Assembly: GCA_029204225.1 (NCBI GenBank)
Contig: CM055097.1
Location: forward strand, 35,650,804-35,714,803
Direction of reading: 5' to 3'
DNA from: Diphasiastrum complanatum
Taxonomy: Eukaryota; Streptophyta; Lycopodiopsida; Lycopodiales; Lycopodiaceae
DNA: 64,000 bases
Both the position numbers and the translations under genes were made by a program. Below the pieces are notes generated by a model. That model was not told the DNA's origin. It saw only the letters and a list, made by a program, of their open reading frames with translations, and ran no database searches. Shown here one piece after another: positions 48,724 to 59,453 of the stretch. The first letter of the stretch is position 1. Each line of letters opens with the position of its first letter.

Positions 48724-49572
48724 TCTCGACCGAGTCCGTCTCTCTCATCTCGACCAGATTACTCGATCGGGATCACGAACGATCTCATCTCGACTGGATC
48801 CTACACCATCACGTCTCGACCGAATCATACTCATAACGTCTCGACCGAAGCCGCACCGATCTCGTCTCGACCGAATCCCACACCGATCTCGTCTCGACCA
48901 CATTCTACACCATCACGTCTCGACCGGATTAGGAGCCATTCGTTCTCGACCGGATCTTGAGCCCTGACGTCTCGACCGAAGCCACACCGAGGAGCCCAAC
49001 TGATCCCGTCTCGACCGGATCCCACACCGATCTCGTCTCAACTAGATCCTACACCGTCATGTCTCAATCCGATTAAACCCATTTGTTCTTGACCGGATCT
49101 TGAACCCTAATGCCTCGAACGGAGCCACACAGATCCAATCTCGATCAAATTCAGACTTAAAAAATCTCAACCGAATCAGACCGATTCATCCAGACTTAAA
49201 AAACCTTGACCGTCAGACCGATCCAATCTCAACTGGATTCGGACTTGAAAAATCTTGACTGGATTAAACCGATCCAATCTCGATCGGATCCAGACTTAAA
49301 AAATCTCGACTGGATTAGACCAATCCAATCTCAACTAGATTCAAACTTGAAAAATCTCGACCGGATCAGACCGATCCAATCTCAACCGGATCTAGACTTT
49401 AAAAAAATAAAAATAAAAATTCCAACTACATCAACACTGTTCCCATCTCGACCGGATCTAGACAACTCTAATCTCGACCGGATCATACAAGATAAAATCT
49501 CAAGGGATCAAGACAAGATCCAATCTCAACCGGATCACAGAGATCTCATCTTGACCGTATCCCATAATACAA
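48715..49572. repeat. Minisatellite built on TCTCGACCGGATC, two organisation levels
   Basis: About 860 bp made of ~27-30-bp degenerate units, each carrying a variant of (A)TCTCGACCGGATC. In the left half a longer unit of ~140 bp is repeated (compare ~48,936 with ~49,079: both read ..CCATT.GTTCT.GACCGGATC). In the right half exact 51-bp units begin at 49,218, 49,269, 49,320 and 49,371. Degenerate copies differ mainly by CG to CA or TG (TCTCAACCGG, TCTTGACTGG). Because 51 is a multiple of three, a frame of 17-residue repeats stays open (49,206-49,610); it is not thought to be a gene. Confidence 0.9.
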
Positions 49573-50690
49573 TGAATGATATGAGACAAGAATTGAGTAT
49601 TTCATATTAAGAAAGAGTGATCTTGAAAAGATCAGAGTACACAAAATGAACTACCCCAATCTACCCTTGGCCTTGAAAACTGATGCACACTTGTCTTGAA
49701 TTCATAGAAGTAATCTACTACTTGTAGGTACTGATAGATAATTACAAACAATTAATTACCACTACCAACTGCATTCTATAGTAGATAAGCATCATTCTTT
49801 TGAAGTTTAATCGCTTATGCACATAGTAAATAATTGTCAACGTTGTCCTTGGATCGAAGTGAAATCCCAACTTGGATCAAAACAAATGATAGTAAATTCT
49901 TTGTGTCAAAATCGACACGTTGGCCCTTGGAGTGAGAATTAGGCTCAGGTAGGTAGGATTTCCATTCTTGCATGCTAGTCCACAAAAGTTCACAAGAGCC
50001 TAACAAGAGTGAAAATAAAGTTCAGATTAGGAGTACCATTGTTGCGAGATACCCTCTAGCTTTCCCCCTTTTGCTAAGTAAAAATGCTAGGGTGAGGCAA
50101 AAGTGTCTTCATACACATATTAAGGATTCCCCAACTTTTTCTTCTAGTCTAGATCTATTCGGTAACCTCTTGACACTATCTAGGAAGAACTGGGAAGCAA
50201 TGTTATCAATTGTCAAAGTCATCTAGAGAGGTTTTATGGGCCTTTATTATACATATAAATAAACCCAAAATGTGCTGGTTTAGTACTCATCTTCAAATGT
50301 TAATAGAGTAGTGAAACTAGAAGTCCACCATGTCAATATCATTGAAAGGCTTTGTAACCAATCCCACAAAATCAAGTGACTAAAGTTGTCCGTAAATTTT
50401 AAAATTTTTAGTGTGACAATTGTTGAGAATTTGACTTCCATCTTCATGCTAAATTGTGGCTTTGTAGGTATGAAAATTGTTACAACTCAACTAGCTATCC
50501 AACACTACATATCTATCAACCACTATCGAGATCATGATCACCAGCTAAACTACATAAAATATCACCTCCAATTGCCATCTTAATAGCCAAACAAATTAGT
50601 CTACATGCTTAGTGGAATTGTTATCAATAAAAAACATTACTAACATTGTGCCTTTGTCCCCTCCATCCATTAGTTGTTTTTGTGGTCCTT
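49573..50690. other. Intergenic region
   Basis: No supported gene; AT-rich, with short unremarkable frames. Confidence 0.4.
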
Positions 50691-51510
50691 TTAAATATCT
50701 TCGATTCCCATCAAGATATCCGAGTTATAGTTACTTGTCAATGATCTTGTTGGATTGTAGTTGACAGATCTATTTTCGACATCTTCTACACCACTTACAT
50801 AATCTGAACTATATACTGATCTTGTCAACGTATTTTGGATGCTATCCCTTTTTGATCCACAAGGCTGGCGGACCAACATTTTCTTGATGTTGCTCTTTTT
50901 TGAACCATTAGAATAATATGTAAAGCACTCACTTAATGGTTCAATAAACGATACATGTTTTCTCTTTTTAGAGTGCAAAGATAGTTTTGAGAAACACCAA
51001 ATCATTGTTTGGTTTTGTTTGTAGAAAGGGTCTCTGTCATTTGCCATGGCATTCGCAATATTTCCTTATGTTGTAATTGAAGTCAACTTCACGATAATAA
51101 GCAAGTTTTTTTTCACTAAGATAGTAGCCTTTGAATTTAGTAGTGCAAACTACTACCCCTTGAAAATCTATACAATCAACAACGTCATCAATATTGTATA
51201 ATGGACAGTTGGCAAGAACGAGTTCATTTATGTTAACAATATCTGCATTATCCCACAAGATTTTTTTTGCAATGGGATCGATGGAAAAATAGTTGTAAAT
51301 TTCTCCTAGGCGATCAAATTCACCGTGAGGGTATGGCAAGGGACAATCCATTTTAAACACCTTAGAAATAATTAGGACCACACTTTTATTCATACCAACT
51401 TCTTTGAGAGAATATGTTCCGTTTGATTCAGCAGTTAAGACATTTCCAAATGCAATCGCCTCTTTTCGAAAAAATAAAACAACTAGAATATCTTTTTTTG
51501 AGCAGTCCAT
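50691..51510 (-). pseudogene. Transposon-associated ORF pair (DUF8039-like), probably CACTA-derived
   Basis: Frame 51,510-51,037 (157 codons) followed by frame 51,047-50,691 (118 codons). The ATG of the second overlaps the stop of the first by 11 bases, in another register. The first has AIAFGNVLTAESNG, then PLPYPHGEFDRLGE, echoing the arrangement VA.G.V....G ... LPRP.GE...L seen in plant En/Spm (CACTA)-associated proteins with DUF8039; this is from memory of the pattern. The second is basic and low-complexity (KKRKHVSF, SNGSKKSNIKK). I see no terminal CACTA repeats nearby, so the element itself is not delimited. The overlap is probably a frameshift in one former ORF. Confidence 0.35.
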
Positions 51511-51673
51511 GTAGTGACCCTGACAAAATAATATAGGTACACTTTATGTTAGGATTTGCAATGCTATTGAAATATAATTAGCAATATCATGAAACTGTAA
51601 TAAATAGTGCCATACAGCTATTGAAAGTAAAATTAACAAAATTATTATAAAACTGTAACAAAATTATGAAACA

Positions 51674-52110
51674 GTAGCCCTTAGATATTGTCCTTCAGTC
51701 GGTGGCCCTTAGCCTGTAGCCCTTAGCCCATAGCCCTTTCCGTTGTCCCTAGGCCCTTAGCCCTTCGTCCTTAGCATTAGCACTTGGCCCTTAGTCCTTA
51801 GCCCTTAGCCCTTAGCCCTTAGCCCTAGTGCATTAGCCCTTACCCTTGAGCGTCAGCCTTAGCACTAGGCCCTTATCCCTTGCCTCTTAACCTTAGCCCT
51901 TGGCCATTAAACCTCGGCCCTTAGCCTTGACCCTCGGCCCTAGCCCCTAGCCCCTAGCCCTTGGCTAGGCCCTTGGCCCTTATCCCTTGGCTGATGGCTC
52001 TTAGTCCTTGGTCATTGGTGGTGGTCCTTACCCCGTAACCCTTAGTCCTTCGCCAATCGCCCTTGGCCTTTCGGTCTTAGTCCTTGAGCCATTTGTCTTT
52101 AGCGCTTTAA
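51674..52110. repeat. (CCCTTAG)n telomere-like minisatellite, degenerate
   Basis: About 435 bp dominated by the heptamer CCCTTAG / GCCCTTA with variants (CCCTTGG, CCCTAGC, CCTCGGC). The cleanest run has four to five perfect units at ~51,798-51,826. The plant telomere repeat is CCCTAAA, also a heptamer, so the unit differs at two positions. No similar array elsewhere in the window. Confidence 0.85.
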
Positions 52111-52640
52111 GACCCTTTGTTTTTATATATATACATTTTTTTAACTGTTGTATTCATTTTTTAATTTTTAGATTCGTTATATCTATTTTTGGATTTTTCA
52201 TTATTTATTTTTTAATTTTTAGATTTAAATTATAAGTTTTTGAATATTTTTATTTATTTCTAAAAAAAATTATAATTTATTTTTTATTTTGAGTTTGTTT
52301 TATTTTTAAATTTTATTTGTAAATTTTGAGTTTGTTTTTTTGAAATTTTTAGGTTGTTTTTTTAATTTTTTGAATTTTCAAAGATTTAACAATATAGTTA
52401 TGTTTTTTACTTCTTTTTTCTCTTTAATAATGTAAAATAAATGAAGGGATGAGGAGTATATATATTTTATTATATAGTTTTTTATAAGTCCAGCTAATAC
52501 CCATTTTAAAGTTCTTTTGGATGGCAAAAATTTCACATCATCATTTAAAAAAATTAAAAATTGATGACATGTCATTTTTAATTGAGGATGACGTGTTTAT
52601 TTTTCATTCATCGCGTGTGTCTATTGATACATGAAACACC
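52111..52640. other. Extremely AT-rich tract
   Basis: Nearly pure A/T (long T and A runs, TTTTTAATTTTTAGATT-type words) next to the CCCTTAG array. No gene. It could be a scaffold-attachment-like or decayed satellite region; this is speculation. Confidence 0.5.
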
Positions 52641-52861
52641 CATCTACACGTCCGCGTCTCTCTCTCTCTCTCGCGCGTGCATTTCTTGATGCCTGCGTGA
52701 TTTCTTGCATGTCTCTCTTTGTTCGACTTCTCTCCTCCAGTTCGTGAGCGATATCCATCGCCTTTGCTTTACGCCCTCCCTCCATCTGCAGACCCAGCAA
52801 GCGCCTTCATCATTCGCTCTCGTCGCCGTTTGGCTTTTGGTCAATTGGCAATCCGAAATCC

Positions 52862-53275
52862 GGCAACTTCCCTCCCAGCTATTCGTGTGATAAAAAGCAG
52901 GAAAAGCCAGCGGTGCAACCTCCCTCCCAACTATTCGCGTGAGAAAAAACAGCAAAAGCTTGTGACAGCGGTGAATCCTATAAAAGCTAAGAATACAAGA
53001 ACTGAGCAGACATCACAATAAAAAGCTAAGTAGAGGCTCAGGAAACCGAATTACAGGTAACAAACGTCTACCTTGGTACGAATAACTTGTATGTGAAAAT
53101 ATAGACTTCATGACCAGTCTAAATTACACGAAGTCTTGAAGAGTCGTTACAAGTATATGGTTTTCCAAGCTTAATATTGATTCATACTTTTGCCAGTCTG
53201 AATTACACGCAGTCCTGAAGAGTCGTTACAAGTATATGGTTTTCCAAGCTTTATATTGATGGAGCTGTGAGTAGA
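52862..53275. repeat. Two local tandem duplications
   Basis: First: a ~55-bp unit (CCTCCCAGCTATTCGTGTGA at ~52,872 and CCTCCCAACTATTCGCGTGA at ~52,922). Second: a unit starting CAGTCTAAATTACACGAAGT (53,117) repeats at 53,197, period ~79 bp, sharing GAGTCGTTACAAGTATATGG. No gene is assigned; a CTCTCTCTC-rich 5' UTR-like stretch lies upstream at ~52,655. Confidence 0.75.
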
Positions 53276-53437
53276 ATGGTGTACATTGTATATTGTAGAA
53301 TGGTGTACATTGAAGAGCTTGCAAATGTCCTTAACGACGTCCACGGCGCTCTTTTTGTTCCAATGTTATGAACATCTACACATGCAACTATGATATGATA
53401 TTGCAACGTAAAGCTTCCAAGATGCTACATACAAAAT

Positions 53438-53821
53438 CTAGCTGTGAATGTTTAGACCAGTCATCTGAAGGCAAAAATTTTGTTCATTCATATGTTTCCT
53501 TCGATTGATGCATAGTCTCGAAATCGAACAAGTAGACTCTCTAGAGATAAATTTGGTGGTTGATCCCAGTTTTGACCACAGATCCACAGAAACGTATTTC
53601 AGAGACTTAATATTGATCATTGGCAAATACCCGCTAATTCTATCTCCGGGCGTCAACATCAACCCGTAGATAGTCGGAGAATCAGTCAAAAGCCATGCCT
53701 CACAAGCGTCCAATTCTGCTTGAAGATCTGAAGATGAAGTCATTGCCTGATCAGAAATATTGACACTCGCTTCTTTTGGCAGGGTTAAGCAAGCTTTTGA
53801 ACTACACCAGCTTGTCCACAC
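53438..53821 (-). pseudogene. Possible C-terminal part of the AP2/ERF relic
   Basis: Open frame of 127 codons on the same strand and 150 bp downstream of the AP2 domain. It is acidic/serine-rich in the middle (SSSDLQAELDACEAWLL, then DLWSKLG), reminiscent of the activation region of ERF proteins. Stops and a frame change separate it from the AP2 domain. Assignment rests on position and composition only. Confidence 0.35.
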
Positions 53822-53972
53822 TGCAGCCTTTTGAATCTGTGTCTGATTCTGATGGAATGACGTCTATGCAATTTGGATGGCAAATTGGTTATGATGCATG
53901 AGAACAAGTATCAGAAGCCTTTTGGTTTTGATCTGAACTTCGCCTGCCGGGGTGATTCAGCTCAGGGGTAAT

Positions 53973-54233
53973 TCAGCTGAGCTGAATCGAAGAACCATAT
54001 AAAAGTTTTGTTGCTTCGTCTACAACGACTGCTTCCTCAGCGGCGTCATAGGTTCCAAGCCAAAGATGAGAAGCTTTGCTGCCTGGACCATAAGTTGTTG
54101 GATCACGGATCTGCACCACCCACTTTTCTGATGTACACTGCCTCACTCCGCGATACTTTGCAGGTCTCTTTCTGTAGCTAATTGTGCCCGACAGCTCACC
54201 TGAACCATGCTCCACATCACGCATGCAACTCAA
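53973..54233 (-). pseudogene. AP2/ERF DNA-binding domain, isolated
   Basis: AP2/ERF proteins are plant transcription factors that bind GCC-box or DRE elements. The domain is readable at residues ~26-80: KYRGVRQ (strand 1), KWVVQIRDP (strand 2), HLWLGTYDAAEEAVV (strand 3 and helix), with the C-terminal helix end (ATKLLYG). Differences from a typical domain: CTSE where most have a W/R-rich loop, five extra residues before HLWLGT, and VVVDEA where the A-rich helix (A-x-A-Y-D) is usual. A TGA at 53,973-53,975 ends it about ten residues after the domain. No ATG starts this frame before residue 4; an upstream exon is possible. Likely a decayed gene; the only non-transposon family recognised here. 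Confidence 0.75.
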
Positions 54234-55575
54234 ACTTCGGATACTCTTATCATTCCACTCATTTATTCAAACGGCCAATAAAAATTACCTAGTCTCTTTG
54301 TCATTTGATAACAAATTTAAGGCAAATTCAGCTTAATCACCCTTTGCATTCTTCCTGTGTCTCTTTGTCGGACTTTGATAACAAAGCATAAGCCATATTA
54401 TGGTAGTTATATTTTCTTGTACTACCATTTTCCCATATCAGCGATTTGCATGCTCTTGATTCTAAGACTCCTACTACCGTTTGCTAACCATGAGCTCAAG
54501 CTGGACATTGGCGACAATCATTAGTGATCTGCATGACCATGTCTTTGCGTGCAGAACCAGCGATGAATAATCCCTCGGCCACCCATGGTCAGAATTCTCT
54601 CCCCGCAACGGCTCTTACACCAATAACATATCTTCTTACACCGCTACTTCTTGCCAGCAATTTGCATTATGCGTTCCATCCCACTAACGGAGATGCTTAG
54701 TGGGATGCTTCCCCAAGACTACATGATCTCCGGGCTCATCCGTAATTCAAGCCTCACTGAATCAAACGTTATTATGCGCATATATTTCAATTTTCATGGA
54801 TAGGATTAGAAAAAATCCCCATGCACGTCCAGCTCTCCAAGAGTTTACGAGTGGTACTTACTACTCACTCGTAACATCCAATCATAGCTTTACGAAACCA
54901 AACCAAATTTGAAATATCATCTATTCCAATCCTAGTCAATAATATACTTAAGTATCGCTTGTATAAGTGCCCTAATCTTTTTCTTTTGCACTGCTTTCGC
55001 ATCAATATTATCAGCTCTTATGTCGTTTTTTTCTATAAGTTTCTTCTACATCTATCATCACCTTGGATTCCTCTTGGCTGTCTTCATTACACAATAGATA
55101 CTCCATTTAACAAACCACTAAACTAGCGTGAGTTGATTTGGTTTTATCAATGTCCTTCGATTGAATAAATTTTTTACACATATGTTAAAAATATTTATTT
55201 GTTGCTTTTGCATGATTTTCTACAATTGATATAATATTAGAACAAAAAATAATATTTCAAAAATCAAGAGGTGATCCTCATCATTTCAATGTCATATTCA
55301 AAATTCAACTAATAAATATAATAGATAGTTGAACTTAAGATGAATAGAAGAAATAGACGAGCCTTTGCTACACGTCGAACCCAAATAAAATGCAAAAATG
55401 AATTTTGACCCTATTCAAACACCTGGTTTGAAATAACTACATTGGAATCTCAGTGGATTGCCTTATGTAATAAAATAGTCACTAATATGAAATGTTGCTC
55501 ATCATGTGGAGCATCCACATTTCAACCAACTAACAAAAATTCGTTTGTCTCAAAAGACATAAATGAAATACCCAT
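54234..55575. other. Intergenic region
   Basis: No supported gene. AT-rich; no LTR, PBS or tandem array noticed. Confidence 0.4.
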
Positions 55576-58500
55576 GTACTGATGGCAGCCAAAAATAGCA
55601 GCAAACAAGGCTCCCAATAGTAGCCTACCACTTTTGGAAACCTCTTAAGATCATACACAAAAGCTGGAAGACAATACACAAAGCAATGCTCTCAATAAAG
55701 GAAGAAACTGTGACAATGATCTATTGATCTCTCTCAACAATACAAAAAGTTTCTCCAACCTGTTCTCCACGAATTTCAGCCTAATATAGGTGAGAGAGAT
55801 GATCTCTCTCCTCTCTCTAGAACTTAGGACCCAATTTTAGGGCACCAGTAACCTAAAATAGCCAATTTGGCCTATATGTCCAAATAACATGATTTTGGTG
55901 TCATTTTGAAGGTCCTGAAGTTTGAGACTTCTTCAACATGAAATATATACTAAAATAAAAGTATCTAGGCCTCTTTCACATGTGTGAAAGGTTAGATCCA
56001 ATATGTACAAAAATTGCCAATTTAGGCCTCAAACTAGCTAGGAAATGTTGACAATTTTCACACTCCCTCTTCAACTTAACTTGCTAGTTTTACAACACTA
56101 CTTTGCTCCAACCTAAGAATGATCTCCATCATGATAATAGATCTCTTCTCAAGTTCTAATATGTACAATATGAAGTACAACATAATTGATATAGATAATA
56201 GTGTCCATATAGGATGCTTCACTATTTCTTACATCATTTTTACATAGAATGGTGAACAAGATACATGTAAAAGAACATAGAATCATAATGAAAGAATTCC
56301 TCCATGTATCCACCTTTTAATTCTCTGTAAAACAGCAACAAACAAGTTGTAAGTTGAAAGTAACCAACAAGTGTTTGCATGCCTCCTCCACATTCCACTA
56401 TGCCCATGGTGAATGCACCATGTATCTCCATGAATGAACCTCCATCACCACCTTGCCTTTGTAGATCTCCAATCCATGAAAGCCCTTGAGTGAATTAATG
56501 CCAAAATGATGTGTTCTCTGCTCCATTTGAATGAACAAAACCTGAACTTGAAATACTTGAAGTATCTCCACAAGATTTGCATACAACGCTTGATCCTACA
56601 TTGTCAACAATTTGCCAATTTGCCAACACTAGGATGCTAGATCTTGAACTTTGCTCAAAAGTAAACATATTGACCACTTCAATATCTTTCAAAATTTGAA
56701 TGAATGCATGTACGATCATAAAAACCAGCAATGATAACTATTCCATCTCCAAGATCCAAAGGATGCAAAACTATCGAACTAGTTTCATTGAATTTTGACA
56801 ATTCCAACACATTGACATGACAATGTTCATACATGAGATTAAACAAGTAAGGTAGAGTAAAAGGACACTTCCTTTCTGCTCCAAGAGCCTTACTTGAACC
56901 TTCAAGGACCTGTAAAAACAGATCCAAAATGCTTTGCCCATGTGGCTCCCCTTTGATGCTTTTGACTAGCTTCCAGTTGCTACTTGCCTCTTGGTGTTGA
57001 TGAAGAAATTCAAGATCAACATCTTGATCTTCCAATAAAACATCAAGGAATTTGCATTTATAAACATCTTCAGATCTGAACCTCTGAAGATACTCCCTCT
57101 CAAACACATGATTAATATCCCACAAGATCTCATCATTTCTTGATTTCAACCTTTCACTATTGTTAGTGAAAACAATGTCACCATCATAAACCAAAAGATA
57201 GATTTCTACAATTCCATCCAACATGAAGTAGAGTAGATGAAGCTGAGTATCAAACCTAATCAAACCAGCCCATTTGAGCTCAAACCAAACCTCAATGAGG
57301 TTACCAATGAGATCTTCCTTTCCTTGAAGAAATTGCCACTTGAGTTGCTCCATGTAGTCTTCTTCATCCAACCTTTTGCCATCTTGATCATGCATGAACA
57401 CTCCACCAAATCATAGCATCCTTTGAGTTGATGAAGAGATGTAAGATCCATGTCTTGGATCTTCCCAAGAGTCACTCTTCCTTTGCCCCTTCCTTCACAA
57501 GACTCCCTCTTAATGATCACACCACAAATGTTAGCAATCTCTCTCTTGATAGTTGCATCATAAGAAATGGAAGAATCTCGAACATTAGAAGCCATGAAAA
57601 GAATACATGGTACCTTCAACATAAGAATGATTGAAGTACTTTTTCTTGCCAAACCTGGACTTATAATCAATGATATAGGTAATGATAATGAACCCTCACT
57701 ATCATTCACAAAAGCATCATTCAAAGTACATCCTACTTTGAACACTTCACATTCATCTCTTCCTTTTGACTTGAGATCTTCCTCACCAAGTCTCATGATA
57801 GAACCTTTTAATCTACTTTCTTTATGAATACATGTGACACCACTTGTTGCACAAATGACTTTCTTGGACTCATCACATAAAGATGCAAAAGAAACTTTTT
57901 CTTCCATCATGCTCAAAGCACCAGCTTTTTCCAAATGAGTAAATAAGTCATTAGCAACAACCATTTCCAAAGACAAGTTTTCATCACATTTATTAATGAA
58001 GTTAGCTCTCTTCTTACCCACTTGCCATGTAGTTCCATTGAAGAGCCACCAAGACTTGAAAATCTATGAGTAGAAGAGTTCAAACATGATACTAATTTAG
58101 CACCACATGACTCCATTTGACTAGTAGGTAGCACTAGTCCATCTTCAAGATCCAATGGATCCAAAACATTGATCATAGATTCACCAGATGTTGTCAAGTT
58201 AGCACAACAATAACTATCTCCAAGAAGCTCATTAGATCTCAACCTAGATCTAGCATAAGGAAGCTCTTTAGACTTTGCATAAGATATACCAATCTTATTG
58301 ATGCTAGGAATTGACTTTTGAAAGTTGAGAGAACCACCAACATCCATTTCATTCCTCTTGTTAGACATAACAAATGCATCAAGCTTGTAAAGTCTACCTT
58401 GTCTATTGCCCCTAGAAATCAAGACATCTCCCGTAGTAATGAAGCAAACATCCCCAACAAACTTTGTCTTGTACCATTTCTTTAACATTCATCCACAGAA

Positions 58501-59453
58501 GTGGAGATTGTCAACAATACATTGAACAGAACATTGTTAGTATTGAATATGCACAAGCCTCACAATCAACAAATGACTAGGTGTTATGATCTGATTCAAA
58601 ATAGCTTCTTCTCAGCCTCTAATCTTCAACAGCCCTGAAATATGCTTTTGATCCACAAGTTCAACTCACAAAACAAACGTTAGTAAGATTTGATCAACAG
58701 TGCAATGCATAATCATGCTAGAACTTTATTCAAACATCCAAACATCACCATAAATGGAAACCTTACTAAAAATAACAGCCAACCTGGCTCTGATACCATG
58801 TGAAAAAAGTGGATCTTGAATGGATCCAAAATCCCAAAATACTTGGCTAAGATCTTTGCACAACAAGCTACAAAAGCTAGAAATGGCAAAGCATCCTAAT
58901 GCTACCTTTGATACACATGAACTTGACAAAGCATTCAAGAGACAAAAGAAACTAATAATAGGTACTGATGGCAGCCAAAAATAGCAGCAAACAAGGCTCC
59001 CAACAGCAACCTACCACTTTTGGAAACCTCTTAAGATCATACACAAAAGCTGGAAGACAATACACAAAGCAATGCTCTCAATAAAGGAAGAAACTGTGAC
59101 AATGATCTATTGATCTCTCTCAACAATACAAAAAGTTTCTCCAACCTGTTCTCCATGAATTTCAGCCTAATATAGTTGAGAGAGATGACTCTCTCTCCTC
59201 TCTCTAGAACTTAGGACCCAATTTCAGGGCACCAGTAACCTAAAATAGCCAATTTTGGCCTATATGTCCAAATAACATGATTTTGGTGTCATTTTGAAGG
59301 TCCTGAAGTTTGAGACTTCTTCAACATGAAATATATACTAAAATAAAAGTATCTAGGCCTCTTTCACACGTGTGAAAGGTTAGATCCAAAACTATGTACA
59401 AACATTGCCAATTTAGGCCTCAAACTAGCTAGGAAATGTTGACAATTTTCACA
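55576..59453 (-). mobile_element. Copia-derived LTR element with truncated 3' LTR
   Basis: Minus-strand element. The 5' LTR (59,453-58,799, 655 bp) begins TGTGAAAATTG and ends TTTTTTCACA, i.e. an 8-bp terminal inverted repeat TGTGAAAA/TTTTCACA. A perfect PBS TGGTATCAGAGCC (58,798-58,786) follows directly. The internal part has three unconnected frames. The PPT TGAAGAGGGAG (56,073-56,063) precedes the 3' LTR (56,062-55,576). That LTR stops at GTAC, so its last ~163 bp, present in the 5' LTR, are absent. I count roughly a dozen differences over the ~485 shared bases, so the insertion is fairly recent. No matching target duplication because the 3' end is lost. Confidence 0.85.
56240..58488 (-). 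pseudogene. Internal mosaic of the copia-derived element
   Basis: Three frames: 58,488-57,913, 58,021-57,260 and 57,401-56,679. The first carries DVLISRGNRQGRLYKLDAF, the signature of the copia pre-integrase region. The last carries IEVWFELKWAGLIRFDT then IYLLVYDGDIVFTNN, the copia RT active-site neighbourhood, but with DGD in place of the YVDD core. Between them lies sequence I cannot assign (SLSLPISLIISPGLARKST and others). The phrase (L/H)PLDL.DG occurs in two frames, suggesting an internal duplication. Overall it is a copia element reduced by deletions to a non-autonomous carrier. Confidence 0.6.

Noticed and set aside
51674-52110. A true telomere or chromosome end
   Set aside because: The unit is CCCTTAG, strongly degenerate, and flanked by ordinary interspersed DNA on both sides.
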